Positions 11,337-23,994 of a stretch of DNA of 64,000 nt are shown here, piece by piece. Position 1 is the stretch's first letter; each line of letters starts with the position of its first letter. The position numbers were made by a program, and so were the translations under genes. This DNA comes from Thiohalocapsa marina. GTDB taxonomy: Bacteria > Pseudomonadota > Gammaproteobacteria > Chromatiales > Chromatiaceae. The notes below the pieces were generated by a model that saw nothing but the letters and a program-made list of their open reading frames with translations, was not told the origin of the DNA and did not search any database. Location of the stretch: contig NZ_VWXX01000005.1 of NCBI RefSeq assembly GCF_008632335.1, positions 62,001-126,000 on the forward strand, read 5' to 3'.

Positions 11337-12971
11337 ATGGCCAAGATCTCCTTTCTCGACTACGGCGCCGGCAATGTCCGCAGCCTGCGCAACGCCATCG
11401 CCCACCTGGGATACGAACCCGTCGACATCCGCCGCCCGGAAGACATCCTGCAGGCGGAGCGACTGGTGTTTCCGGGCGTGGGTGCCTTCGGCGCGGCCAT
11501 GCAGCGTCTGCATGAGCTCGGGTATGTGGAGCCGTTGCGGGCCTATCTGCAGGCGGACCGCCCGTTCTTCGGCATCTGCGTCGCCATGCAGTCGCTGTTC
11601 GAGGGCAGCGAGGAATCCCCCGGGGTGGCAGGTCTGGGTGTGATCCCGGGGGTGGTGCAACGCTTTGCCGACGCGGCGCTGGCGGTGCCGCACATGGGCT
11701 GGAACGGGGTGCGGGCGCTGCGGCAGTCGCCGCTGCTGGACGGGCAGGACCCGGCGGCCAAGTTCTACTTCGTGCACTCCTACCGGGCCCAGCGGGATGC
11801 CGCCAACAGCGACTGGATCCTGGCCGAGACAGATTACGGCGAGCCCTTTGTCAGTGCGGTGCAGCGCGGGCAGGTGATGGCCGTGCAGTTCCATCCGGAG
11901 AAGAGCGGCGCCGTGGGCCTGGAACTGCTGCGCCGATTTCTTGCCGGTGAGGCGGCGCGCCCCGGTGCTGGCACGGCGGCCGGGGTCCCGGCACCACCGA
12001 TGCCGCCGAAACCGGTTGCAGCGGCCCCCACCCGGTTTGCTAAGCGCATCATTGCCTGCCTGGATGTGCGCAGCAACGATGCTGGCGACCTGGTGGTGAC
12101 CAAGGGCGATCAATACGACGTGCGCGAGGCCGGCGAGGTGCGCAACCTGGGCAAGCCGGTGGACCTGGCGCGGCGCTATTATCAGGAGGGTGCCGACGAG
12201 ATCACCTTCCTGAATATCACCGCCTTCCGCGACTTTCCGCTGTCCGATCAGCCGATGCTTGAGGTGCTGCGGCGCACCTCCGAGAATGTCTTTGTGCCGC
12301 TGACCATCGGTGGCGGCATCCGCGCCTTCACCGATGCGGACGGGTGTGCCTACAGCGCCCTTGACGTTGCCAGCGAGTACTTTCGCTCCGGTGCCGACAA
12401 GATCTCCATCGGTTCCGATGCGGTGGATACCGTCGAGGCGGTGCGCGCCCGCGGCAGCGGCGACGGCAGCAGCGCCATCGAGCAGATCGCCGCGCTCTAC
12501 GGCAACCAGGCGGTGGTGATCTCGGTGGATCCGCGGCGGGTCTATGTGGCGTCGCCGGAGAGCACCGAGCGGCCCGTCATCGAGACCGCGATCCCCGGCC
12601 CGAACGGCGAGCGCTTTTGCTGGTTCCAGTGCACGGTCAAGGGCGGGCGCGAAGGGCGTGACGTGGACGCGGTGGAACTGGCGCAGACCTGCGAGGCCCT
12701 GGGTGCCGGCGAGATCCTGCTCAACTCCATCGATCGCGACGGCACCGGCAGCGGCTTCGATCTGGAACTCATCGCCGCGGTGCGCGCCGCCGTGCGCATC
12801 CCGGTCATTGCCTCCAGCGGTGCGGGCTGTGCGTCGCATTTCACCGAGGTGTTTCGGCACACCGGCGTCGAGGCGGCCCTGGCGGCGGGTATCTTCCATC
12901 GTCGGGAGGTGCCCATCGCGGCGGTGAAGGACCAGTTGCGTGCCGATGGTATCGAGGTACGTGCAAGCTGA
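11337..12971 (+). CDS. hisHF: bifunctional imidazole glycerol phosphate synthase (HisH-HisF fusion)
   Basis: 544 residues. Residues 1-205 are a class I glutamine amidotransferase with Cys81 (FFGICVAMQ) and His186/Glu188 (VQFHPEKSG). A Pro/Ala linker (about 206-232) leads to a HisF barrel (233-544) with catalytic Asp243 (IIACLDVR) and Asp466 (LNSIDRDGT). Together these convert PRFAR and glutamine to IGP and AICAR in histidine synthesis. The HisF part carries the insertions VRSNDAGDLVVTKGDQYDVRE and VRNLGKPVDLA plus SVDPRRVYV and PGPNGERFCWFQCT, which are features of the yeast and plant HIS7 bifunctional enzyme rather than ordinary bacterial HisF. No other his gene is near. The start is the ATG at 11337; upstream codons lack similarity. 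Confidence 0.93.
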   Translation: MAKISFLDYGAGNVRSLRNAIAHLGYEPVDIRRPEDILQAERLVFPGVGAFGAAMQRLHELGYVEPLRAYLQADRPFFGICVAMQSLFEGSEESPGVAGLGVIPGVVQRFADAALAVPHMGWNGVRALRQSPLLDGQDPAAKFYFVHSYRAQRDAANSDWILAETDYGEPFVSAVQRGQVMAVQFHPEKSGAVGLELLRRFLAGEAARPGAGTAAGVPAPPMPPKPVAAAPTRFAKRIIACLDVRSNDAGDLVVTKGDQYDVREAGEVRNLGKPVDLARRYYQEGADEITFLNITAFRDFPLSDQPMLEVLRRTSENVFVPLTIGGGIRAFTDADGCAYSALDVASEYFRSGADKISIGSDAVDTVEAVRARGSGDGSSAIEQIAALYGNQAVVISVDPRRVYVASPESTERPVIETAIPGPNGERFCWFQCTVKGGREGRDVDAVELAQTCEALGAGEILLNSIDRDGTGSGFDLELIAAVRAAVRIPVIASSGAGCASHFTEVFRHTGVEAALAAGIFHRREVPIAAVKDQLRADGIEVRAS

Positions 12972-12981
12972 GGCGCCGGCC

Positions 12982-13878
12982 ATGACCGGGACCGGACCAC
13001 CGGTCCGTCTGATCGCCCGGCTGCTCCTGTTCGCCCTGGCGGTCACCTGGCTCGCCGGTTGCGTGGGCACTGCAAACCAGGCCACGCGCCCGGGCATGCC
13101 GAAGGCCGGGGAACTCCCGGCCGGGCTGTCGGGGGACGAACTGCTGACCGGGATCGCTGCCTGCCACCTGCGCCGCGTGGCCCAGACCGGGGACCGAGGC
13201 GCCACCGATGCGGTGGTCATCGCCGCGGTGGAGCGCTACGACTTCACCATCGCGCAGATGATCGCGCGCTCCAACAGGCTGCTGGAGACCGCCGCGGATC
13301 CGTCGGCCAGGGTGGCCCTGCGCGCGCTGACGCAAGGGGCCTGCGAGGAACTGGCCGTGCTCACCGGCATCGCGCCCAGCCTGGTGCGGTTCGACGCCTC
13401 CGGCTTGCTCATGACCACCTGGATCCGGGTGGAGGGGCCCATCGACGAGGGGTTTGCGGACGCTGTGGTGGCGCGGCTGCGTCGGGAGAAGGCGGTGGGG
13501 CTGATCATCAACAGCCCCGGCGGTTCCCTGTACGAGGCGCGACGCCTGGGCCGCTACCTGCGGGAGAACGGGCTGCGGGTCGGTGTCGACGGGCTCTGCA
13601 CCTCCGCCTGCGTGGATGTGCTGGCGGGGGGGATCGAACGCTATGTCACGCCGGAGGCCCGGCTCGGCATCCACCAGAGCAAGGTGCCGCCGCACCTCAG
13701 CACCCACGAGGGCGGACAACTGTCCGTGGTGGCCGCGGTGTTGTACCTGCGCGAGATGGGCGTGGACGAGAGCATCGCCCTGGCCGCCGCCGCGGTGCCC
13801 AATGACCGCATGTCCTGGATCTCGGTGCCGGAGGCACTGGAGAGCGGTCTGGCGACGCGACTGGTCACTCGTCTCTGA
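12982..13878 (+). CDS. ClpP-like periplasmic serine-hydrolase-fold lipoprotein
   Basis: 298 residues with a signal peptide and lipobox (VTWLAGC, Cys27). The C-terminal half has a ClpP/crotonase-like fold: IRVEGPIDEGFADAVVARL, the oxyanion-type loop IINSPGGSLYEAR (near 176-186), a nucleophile candidate Ser208 in DGLCTSACVDV, and His231 in RLGIHQSK. This resembles the COG3904-type predicted periplasmic proteases; substrate unknown. It begins ten bases after hisHF and is likely co-transcribed with it, although no functional link to histidine synthesis is evident. The ATG 12982 start gives a clean signal peptide; the open frame extends 14 codons upstream into hisHF. Confidence 0.8.
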   Translation: MTGTGPPVRLIARLLLFALAVTWLAGCVGTANQATRPGMPKAGELPAGLSGDELLTGIAACHLRRVAQTGDRGATDAVVIAAVERYDFTIAQMIARSNRLLETAADPSARVALRALTQGACEELAVLTGIAPSLVRFDASGLLMTTWIRVEGPIDEGFADAVVARLRREKAVGLIINSPGGSLYEARRLGRYLRENGLRVGVDGLCTSACVDVLAGGIERYVTPEARLGIHQSKVPPHLSTHEGGQLSVVAAVLYLREMGVDESIALAAAAVPNDRMSWISVPEALESGLATRLVTRL

Positions 13879-13879
13879 T

Positions 13880-13920
13880 CGCCCTGCCATGGTCAGGGCG
13901 GCGCCGTTGTCACCGGCGCC
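13880..13920. terminator. two adjacent GC stem-loops between convergent genes
   Basis: CGCCCTG (13880-13886) pairs with CAGGGCG (13894-13900), and GGCGCCG (13900-13906) with CGGCGCC (13914-13920). They lie between two convergent genes. There is no T-run, so a role as a bidirectional terminator is only plausible. Confidence 0.35.
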
Positions 13921-13939
13921 AGAAGTCCGGCGACCATGC

Positions 13940-14854
13940 TCAACCGCGAGCAGACTGCGGCGTCGATCTTCGCCTCGACACCAGTCGCAGGCCGCCGCCG
14001 GCGCGACCCACGAGCAGGCCTGCGGCGGCAATCAGTAGTGTGCCGACGAGCATGCGCAGGGTGATCGACTCGTCCCAGATGAGCCAGCCGTAGGCGGCAC
14101 CAAAGACCACGGCGAAATAGCCGAAGGCGCCCATGCGCGAGGCCGGCGCAAGGGAGAGCCCACGAGTCAGCGCCAGCTGGCCGAGGGTGGCGGCGATGGC
14201 GACGGCCAGGAGCCAGAGCAGGGCGGCGGGCGAGGGCGTCTGCCAGGCCCAGGTGAGGGGGACGGCGGAGATGACGCAGGCAATCAGCGAGAAATAGAAC
14301 ACGATTCGAGTTGGCGGTTCGGTGCTGGAAAGGCGTCGCACCGTAACCTTGGCCAGTGCCGCCAGCAAACCGCCGAGCAGCCCGATCAGGGCCACCGGCG
14401 AGACCAGCAGGGCGCCGGCCTCGATGCCGGGGTCCAGGATGATGAGCACACCGACGAAGCCGACGGCCAGCGCCAGCCAGAGCAGCGGCGTGACCCGTTC
14501 GTGCAGCCAGAGCAGCGCGATCAGCGGCATGAATACAGGCGCCGTGAGTTTCAGCAGCATGGCCTCCGCCAGGGGCAGGTTGGCGATGGCGTAGAAGAAG
14601 CAATACATGGCCGAGACGCCGGCGACACCGCGCAGCAGATGCAGGCCGGGGACCCGGGTGGAGACCCGGCCCAGACCATGGCGCAGCAGCCAGGGCGCGA
14701 GGATCAGCAGCCCCAGCAGATTGCGCGCAAATACGATGAGTTCGTTGTCCAGTTCCTCGGACACGAAGCGGATGGCCACGCCCATGGTGGCAAAGCAGAG
14801 TTCACCCAGCAGGATGAAGCCGGCGCCGAGGAGGAATGCGCGCTGAGAAGTCAT
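13940..14854 (-). CDS. EamA/DMT-family transporter
   Basis: 304-residue integral membrane protein with about ten predicted helices in two EamA halves, e.g. GAGFILLGELCFATMGVAIR at the N-terminus, AEAMLLKLTAPVFMPLIALL, LGQLALTRGLSLAPASRMGA and LLIAAAGLLVG near the end. Drug/metabolite transporter family members export amino acids, nucleosides or other metabolites; the substrate here cannot be deduced. It faces the ClpP-like gene convergently and lies upstream of a toxin-antitoxin pair without obvious linkage. Confidence 0.88.
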   Translation of the reverse strand: MTSQRAFLLGAGFILLGELCFATMGVAIRFVSEELDNELIVFARNLLGLLILAPWLLRHGLGRVSTRVPGLHLLRGVAGVSAMYCFFYAIANLPLAEAMLLKLTAPVFMPLIALLWLHERVTPLLWLALAVGFVGVLIILDPGIEAGALLVSPVALIGLLGGLLAALAKVTVRRLSSTEPPTRIVFYFSLIACVISAVPLTWAWQTPSPAALLWLLAVAIAATLGQLALTRGLSLAPASRMGAFGYFAVVFGAAYGWLIWDESITLRMLVGTLLIAAAGLLVGRAGGGLRLVSRRRSTPQSARG

Positions 14855-14936
14855 CCGGGATCACCGTGCCGGGGGGCTGCTGACCCTGGGTTCAGGCAAG
14901 CGCTGCATCGAAAATGCCCGGCTGTGGCTTGAATTT

Positions 14937-15323
14937 TCAAAGCTTGCGAATCGGTCCTGGATACTGCGCGATCAGACCATCGGTCGTGAGCAAGGTCAAG
15001 CCTTCGACCATGGCCTGAGCAATCAGGATGCGATCGAAGGGGTCTTTGTGGATGGGCGGCAGGTTGCCGACCATCAGCGTATGAGAACCGGCGATCGCCA
15101 GCGGCTGATAGCCGTTGTCGAGCAGACCTCGGTGCAGCCTGTGCGGGTCGACCTGAAAGTCATCGCGGTCGAGTCCACGTTTGATGACGATTTCCCAGAG
15201 ACTGGCGGCACTGAAATGCAGGCTGTTTTCCGGTGCGCCCAGGAGCCCGCGGGCCTCATCGGAGAGCCGTCCGGGCAGACCTGCGGCCCAGAGCAGTAAC
15301 TGGGTATCGAGCAGTAGCCTCAC
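14937..15323 (-). CDS. PIN-domain toxin (VapC-like)
   Basis: 128-residue PIN-domain protein of the type II toxin family, expected to act as an Mg-dependent RNase. Acidic residues are in place: Asp6 in MRLLLDTQLLLW, the SLWEIVIK Glu, the PFDRILIAQA Asp and the LLTTD Asp. It starts with GTG at 15323, overlapping the antitoxin stop by four bases (GTGA), a standard arrangement for such modules. The variant with HKDPFDR is the one usually paired with Phd/YefM-type antitoxins. Confidence 0.9.
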   Translation of the reverse strand: MRLLLDTQLLLWAAGLPGRLSDEARGLLGAPENSLHFSAASLWEIVIKRGLDRDDFQVDPHRLHRGLLDNGYQPLAIAGSHTLMVGNLPPIHKDPFDRILIAQAMVEGLTLLTTDGLIAQYPGPIRKL

Positions 15324-15565
15324 GAGCGGCCTTCAAACAAACCGGTGATGGTGTCTCTGCCGATGTCATTGAAATCGTCCGGAACCCGGAGTTCTCCTTC
15401 CATGAACCCCAGACGCTTGGGTTGTCGCGCCTCGGTGGCATCCAGCGGCAAGACCTTGACCAAGGGGCGACCCGCCTTGGCGATGACGAAGGGTTCACCG
15501 GCAGCCGCCTGCTCGATCAAACGGGACAGGTGCGTTTTGGCTTCGTGAATGTTGACAGTGTGCAT
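15320..15565 (-). CDS. Phd/YefM-type antitoxin
   Basis: 81 residues. The N-terminus MHTVNIHEAKTHLSRLIEQ followed by GEPFVIAKAGRPLVKVLP is the typical Phd/YefM DNA-binding fold; the C-terminal part (DDFNDIGRDTITGLFEG) would be the disordered toxin-wrapping segment. ATG 15565 is preceded by a GGAG about eight bases away. It is translationally coupled to the PIN toxin and should autorepress the pair. Confidence 0.9.
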   Translation of the reverse strand: MHTVNIHEAKTHLSRLIEQAAAGEPFVIAKAGRPLVKVLPLDATEARQPKRLGFMEGELRVPDDFNDIGRDTITGLFEGRS

Positions 15566-15630
15566 CAGGTCTGCTCCAGATTGAACCAAGTCCGATTAGT
15601 CTAGTCTGCCTGATGGACGACAACAATCCC

Positions 15631-15656
15631 GAAGCGATTCGCAAACCGCGTTTTCG
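15631..15656 (+). repeat. dispersed repeat, copy B (partial)
   Basis: GAAGCGATTCGCAAACCGCG followed by TTTTCG matches 3424-3449 at 25 of 26 positions. It lies in the intergenic space between the antitoxin promoter and the end of purB, and lacks the TTGGCC hairpin core of the other copies. Confidence 0.65.
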
Positions 15657-15774
15657 GTGTCTTCGCCGTTTACCAGCCTAGGCCGCAGAACAGGGCGGGG
15701 TATCCCACTCGGCAAGGCCAATGCGGCCAAACCCGTCAGCCTGGATACTTCGTGTGCCCAGATGCATCCTGTGG

Positions 15775-17190
<1,416 letters not shown>

Positions 17191-17192
17191 CT

Positions 17193-17375
17193 AACCGCAG
17201 AGACGCAGAGGGCACAGAGACTGCACGGAGTCTTCAAAAGGCCCCTGGGCGGTGAGATGTTCACCGCATCATGACGGGCCGTAGGCCTCGCGCGTGGACT
17301 GAATCAATCCGCGCGTCATGGGGGCCCTTTGTTACTCCTTGGCGTGTTCTTTGCGCCCTTTGCGCCTCTGCGGTT
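17193..17375. repeat. imperfect inverted repeat between purB and acnA
   Basis: The arm AACCGCAGAGACGCAGAGGG (17193-17212, continuing CACAGAGA) has an inverted counterpart at 17348-17375, whose complement reads AACCGCAGAGGCGCAAAGGG and continues CGCAAAGA. The left arm is preceded by two extra tandem copies of a 14-base unit (AGATCTAACCGCAG). Similar GCAGAG-rich repeats are common in proteobacterial intergenic regions. The roughly 260-base gap 17143-17399 contains no gene. Confidence 0.7.
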
Positions 17376-17399
17376 GTGTTTCCCGCGCGCGATTCAGCC

Positions 17400-20060
<2,661 letters not shown>

Positions 20061-20198
20061 CTGTGGTGGCTCCAATGGGGTCTGTTGTTGTGAGAATGCG
20101 CCAGCCGGTGAATTCTAGACGTGCGGTGCCGGAAACGCACCAGCACAGGACGAATTGTCTGCATTGGTTTTCGCAGGTCGGGTGTGACGGCCGTGATC

Positions 20199-20834
20199 TC
20201 AGGCGCGGTCGTTCAGCGGCGCACTCAGGTAGTCACGGGCGGACTGCAGCAGCTTGCCCCGCGACAGGAGCATCTGCAGGCGCCGGCCGCCGCACTGTCG
20301 CCACAATATCGCCGCGCGAATGCCGGCCAGCAGCAGCGCGCGGATGCGTTCCTGGTTGTCGGCGTTCTGCAGATACAGCGGGTTGCCGCGCACGATGATG
20401 CGCTGGGGCAGCGTGCTGATGGTGTCGCTGTAGATGCCGGCCAGGCCGGCCAGCACTTCGCGGTCCAGCAGCGGCAGGTCGCCGCGGGCGTTGGCCGCGC
20501 CCTGGATACGACGGCCGACCTCGGCCAGCATGTGCGGCTGTCCGGCCAGGGTGCGCTCGTGGCGCATCAGGGCGATGACATAGCGGGTCAGTTCCATGTC
20601 CCGCTCCGGCTGGCCGGTGATCTGGGCGACGATCTGGCGCGCGCCGGCGGCGACCGCCCCCGGCGGGCCGAAGACGGCGGGCACATCGTCCGCATCGATC
20701 TGGAACAGACTGTAGATACAGGGCTCCATCTTCTGGGTGTCGACACTGCCCCGGTTGGCGATGCGCTGCACGCAATGGGCGGCCTGATGGATGCCCGCCA
20801 GGGCGATGATGCGGTCTTGGTCGGTATGCTGCAT
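20199..20834 (-). CDS. hflD: HflD-family lysogenization regulator homolog
   Basis: 211-residue, mostly helical membrane-peripheral protein. The N-terminal IIALAGIHQAAHCVQRIANRG, the YVIALMRHERTL helix and the C-terminal IRAALLLAGIRAAILWRQCGG block match HflD, which lies downstream of mnmA in many gammaproteobacteria. Its cellular role outside phage lambda is poorly defined. The ATG at 20834 begins the conserved region; the larger upstream frame overlaps mnmA and is not coding. It follows mnmA by 83 bases. Confidence 0.9.
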   Translation of the reverse strand: MQHTDQDRIIALAGIHQAAHCVQRIANRGSVDTQKMEPCIYSLFQIDADDVPAVFGPPGAVAAGARQIVAQITGQPERDMELTRYVIALMRHERTLAGQPHMLAEVGRRIQGAANARGDLPLLDREVLAGLAGIYSDTISTLPQRIIVRGNPLYLQNADNQERIRALLLAGIRAAILWRQCGGRRLQMLLSRGKLLQSARDYLSAPLNDRA

Positions 20835-20917
20835 GGTGTGGCTGTTGGTTGGCGTGGGTTCGATGGTGTCGCTGTTGCAGGCGCGCGTTTCGATTGTCGC
20901 GGACGCGATGCCGGCCG

Positions 20918-22066
20918 TCAGCCCTCGCAGACCACGGCCCCGCCGAGGCATTCGTCTTGACGGTAGAAGACCACGGACTGCCCCGGCGTGACGGCGCGCT
21001 GGGGCTGGGCAAAGACCACCCGGCAGCGGTGCTCGTCGTAAGCCGTCAGGGTACAGCGCTGCAGCGGCTGGCGGTGGCGCAGACGGCACAGGCATTCCAA
21101 GGGAGCCGGACCCGGCGGATGACCGCCGATCCAGTGCAGTTGCTCGCCGCGGAGCCGGCGCGAGAACAGCCGGGGGTGATCCTTGCCCTGCACCACGATC
21201 AGCGCGTTGCGGGCGCTGTCCTTAGCGGCGACGTACCAGGGGGCCTCGCCAGCGTCGCGGATGCCGCCGATGCCGAGTCCCTGGCGCTGGCCGATGGTGT
21301 GCCAGGCCAGGCCGCGATGCGCGCCCAGTACCTTGCCATCCGGCGTCATTATGGGGCCAGGCTGTTCCGGCAGCCAGCGCGCCAGAAAGTCACCGAAGCG
21401 GCGCTCGCCGATGAAGCAGATGCCGGTGCTGTCCTTCTTTTCGGCGTTGGCCAGGCCCAGGTCGCGGGCGATGCGGCGCACCTCGGCCTTGTTCAGCTCT
21501 GCCAGCGGAAACAGGGTGCGGGCGAGCTGGGGCTGATCGAGCAGGTGGAGGAAGTAGGTCTGATCCTTGTCCGGATCCGCGCACAGGCGCAGATGGCTGC
21601 CGTCGGCGTCGTGCGTGACCCGGGCGTAGTGGCCGGTGGCGATCCAGTCCGCGCCCAGGCCCAGGGCATGCTCCAGAAAGGCGCGGAACTTGATCTCGCG
21701 GTTGCAGAGCACATCCGGATTTGGCGTGCGCAGGGCGCGATATTCCGCCAGAAAGTACTCGAACACGTGGTCCCAGTATTCGCTGGCGAAGTTCACCGTG
21801 TGCAACCGCAGGCCCAGGCGCTCGGCGACGGCCCGGGCGTCGGCCAGGTCCTGCGCCGCGGCGCAGTAGCCGGGCTCGTCGTCTTCTTCCCAGTTCTTCA
21901 TGAACAGGGCTTCCACGCGGTACCCCTGCTGCTGCAACCGATGCGCGGCGACGGCGGAGTCGACACCGCCGGACAGGCCGACGATGACGCGTTGTGCCTT
22001 GTTCGAATCGGCGTTTGGGCCAGCTTCAGGGCCAGCGTTCGGGGCAACGGGAGACGGCTCGGGCAT
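20918..22066 (-). CDS. mnmA: tRNA-specific 2-thiouridylase MnmA
   Basis: Inserts sulfur at C2 of wobble uridine 34 in tRNA Lys, Glu and Gln. 382 residues with the PP-loop SGGVDS (32-37), catalytic Cys121 in [12 protein letters not shown] and Cys217 in STGICFIG; the C-terminal beta-barrel carries [18 protein letters not shown]. The first 24 residues are an unusual extension, [16 protein letters not shown], encoded by three 12-base repeat units (22017-22052). The stop of the upstream KefB-like gene is six bases away, so the three genes form an operon ending with hflD. Confidence 0.97.
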   Translation of the reverse strand: MPEPSPVAPNAGPEAGPNADSNKAQRVIVGLSGGVDSAVAAHRLQQQGYRVEALFMKNWEEDDEPGYCAAAQDLADARAVAERLGLRLHTVNFASEYWDHVFEYFLAEYRALRTPNPDVLCNREIKFRAFLEHALGLGADWIATGHYARVTHDADGSHLRLCADPDKDQTYFLHLLDQPQLARTLFPLAELNKAEVRRIARDLGLANAEKKDSTGICFIGERRFGDFLARWLPEQPGPIMTPDGKVLGAHRGLAWHTIGQRQGLGIGGIRDAGEAPWYVAAKDSARNALIVVQGKDHPRLFSRRLRGEQLHWIGGHPPGPAPLECLCRLRHRQPLQRCTLTAYDEHRCRVVFAQPQRAVTPGQSVVFYRQDECLGGAVVCEG

Positions 22067-22072
22067 CGGGGG

Positions 22073-23821
22073 TCAGGCGCCCTTGGTGTCGGAGGCGGTC
22101 GCCGGGGTCACCTCCAGTTCGGAGCGCACCAGCGCATAGTCGTCGCCACGGGCATCGCTAAGCACCGTCTCGGCCTCGCGTGGCGAGATGCCGAGCCCTT
22201 CCAGGGTCTCGCTGGCCAGGCGCAGGCTGGCCTCCACCGCCTCAGGAAAGGCCTTGTTGGCGCCGGCCCGATACAGGGCGTCGCAGGTGGTCAGGTCCCG
22301 CGCCCGGGCAACAATGATGGCCCTTGGTGCCTTGGCGCGGATCAGCCCGGTGGCGTTCACGGCGGCCTGGGCGTTGTCGATGGTAAGCACCACCAGTTCC
22401 ACCTGGTCGATGCGCACGGCGTCCATCAGGTGCGCATCGCAGATGTCGCCGTAATAGACCGGGTAGCCGTCGTTGCGCCAGCGCGCCACCAGATCCGCAT
22501 TGCCATCGAAGGCCATGTAGCGGATGCCGTGGCCCGCCAGGATGGCGCCGATGGTGTGACCTACCCGCCCGAAGCCGGCGATGATGACGCGCGGATGCGC
22601 GTCGCCACCCTGAGGCACATGGCGGAAGCGATCGTCGACCCGATCGGTATCGTCCGGCAGGCGTTCCGCCATTCGGTTGCCGATGCGCGTCAGCAGCGGC
22701 GTGAGCACCATGCTCAGGGAGATGATGGCCACGGCCAGCACGAACAGCCGGTCGTCGATGAGGCCAAGGGCCTTGGCGGCGCCGAACAGCACGAAGCCGA
22801 ATTCCCCGGCCTGGGACAACAGGAAGGCCACCCGCAGGGCCACGCTGCGCGGGTTGCCGAACCAGCGGCACAGCAGGTACAGCAGGCCGAGCTTGATGCC
22901 GATCAGGGCCAGCAGGTGCAGGCCGAAGACCAGCGGCTCCGCGGTGACCACGCGCAGGTCCACGGACATGCCCACGGCGACGAAGAACAGGCTCATCAGC
23001 AGGACCTTGTGCGGCTCCACGCTGGCCTGGATCTGCATGCTGTAGCGCGAGCCCGACAGCATCATGCCCATCAGGAAGGCGCCCAGGGCCATGGACATGC
23101 CGGCCTGGTCCATGGCCCAGGCGGCGACGAAGACCGCGGCCATGACCACCAGGAAGAAGGCCTCGCGGTTGTACTGGCGCGCCATCAGATCCAGCAGCCG
23201 GGGCACCAGCCAGCGCCCGCCGCCCAGCACCAGGGCCAGCATGACGCCGATGATGCTCAGTTGCTGCACCAGCGAGTGTTCGGACGTCTGCGGCCCGGTG
23301 GTCGCGATCACCGGCAGCAGCGCGATCATCGGCACCACCGCCAGGTCCTGCATCAGCAGGATGGCGAAGGCCGTCTGGCCGTGGGGGGTGGCGATCTCGC
23401 CCTGTTCGTAGAGCATCTGCATCACCAGGGCAGTGGATGACAGCGCCAGGAACAGACCGACCAGGATCGCGATCCGCCAGTCCGCCAGGAACAGCCAGAA
23501 ATAGACCGCCAGCACGAGTCCAGACAACAGAACCTGCAGGGAACCCAGGCCGAACAGCATGCGGCGCATGTCCCACAGCCGCCGGGGATGGATCTCCAGG
23601 CCGATGACAAACAGCAGTAACACCACACCGAGCTCGGTGAAGTGGCGCAGGTCTTCCACATGGCTAGTGACCGAGGGGCCGGGGGTATGCGGGCCGATCA
23701 GGATGCCGGCCACCAGCAGCCCCAGGATGGAGCCCAGGCCAAAGTTGCGGAACAGGGCGACCGCGGCCGCGGCGGCCACCAGCAGCAAGACGGCGGAGTA
23801 GACAAAGGACTTCGGGTCCAT
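22073..23821 (-). CDS. KefB-type cation:proton antiporter with TrkA-N domain
   Basis: 582-residue CPA2 antiporter. Membrane domain of about 12 helices (residues 1-385; ELGVVLLLFVIGLEIHPRRL, FAILLMQDLAVVPMIALLP) followed by a cytosolic Rossmann-type RCK/TrkA-N domain (from about 410: RVIIAGFGRVGHTIGAILAG, then YYGDICDAHLMDAVRI). This resembles glutathione-gated potassium efflux systems of the KefB/KefC type, but gating and ion cannot be proven from sequence. It heads the operon with mnmA and hflD. The divergent gene is 173 bases away, so the intervening region holds both promoters. Confidence 0.9.
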   Translation of the reverse strand: MDPKSFVYSAVLLLVAAAAAVALFRNFGLGSILGLLVAGILIGPHTPGPSVTSHVEDLRHFTELGVVLLLFVIGLEIHPRRLWDMRRMLFGLGSLQVLLSGLVLAVYFWLFLADWRIAILVGLFLALSSTALVMQMLYEQGEIATPHGQTAFAILLMQDLAVVPMIALLPVIATTGPQTSEHSLVQQLSIIGVMLALVLGGGRWLVPRLLDLMARQYNREAFFLVVMAAVFVAAWAMDQAGMSMALGAFLMGMMLSGSRYSMQIQASVEPHKVLLMSLFFVAVGMSVDLRVVTAEPLVFGLHLLALIGIKLGLLYLLCRWFGNPRSVALRVAFLLSQAGEFGFVLFGAAKALGLIDDRLFVLAVAIISLSMVLTPLLTRIGNRMAERLPDDTDRVDDRFRHVPQGGDAHPRVIIAGFGRVGHTIGAILAGHGIRYMAFDGNADLVARWRNDGYPVYYGDICDAHLMDAVRIDQVELVVLTIDNAQAAVNATGLIRAKAPRAIIVARARDLTTCDALYRAGANKAFPEAVEASLRLASETLEGLGISPREAETVLSDARGDDYALVRSELEVTPATASDTKGA

Positions 23822-23994
23822 CCTGGATCACCTGCTCGAACGCTCGGCGAGGGCCTTGGGCACGTGCCCCCATCATACCGCCCATCACCCGGGCTTTGCA
23901 TGTGGTCGCGCGCTATACTCGGGCCCGGATCATCGCTGCCGTTGCCTGTTTGCAACCATCATCGTGATCCCTGTGCCCGAGGGGATCTCTATCC

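Noticed and set aside
11289-13220. 643-codon minus-strand frame
   Set aside because: Opposite hisHF; no recognisable motif.
20849-23440. 863-codon plus-strand frame
   Set aside because: Antisense to mnmA and the KefB-like gene; no domain of its own.
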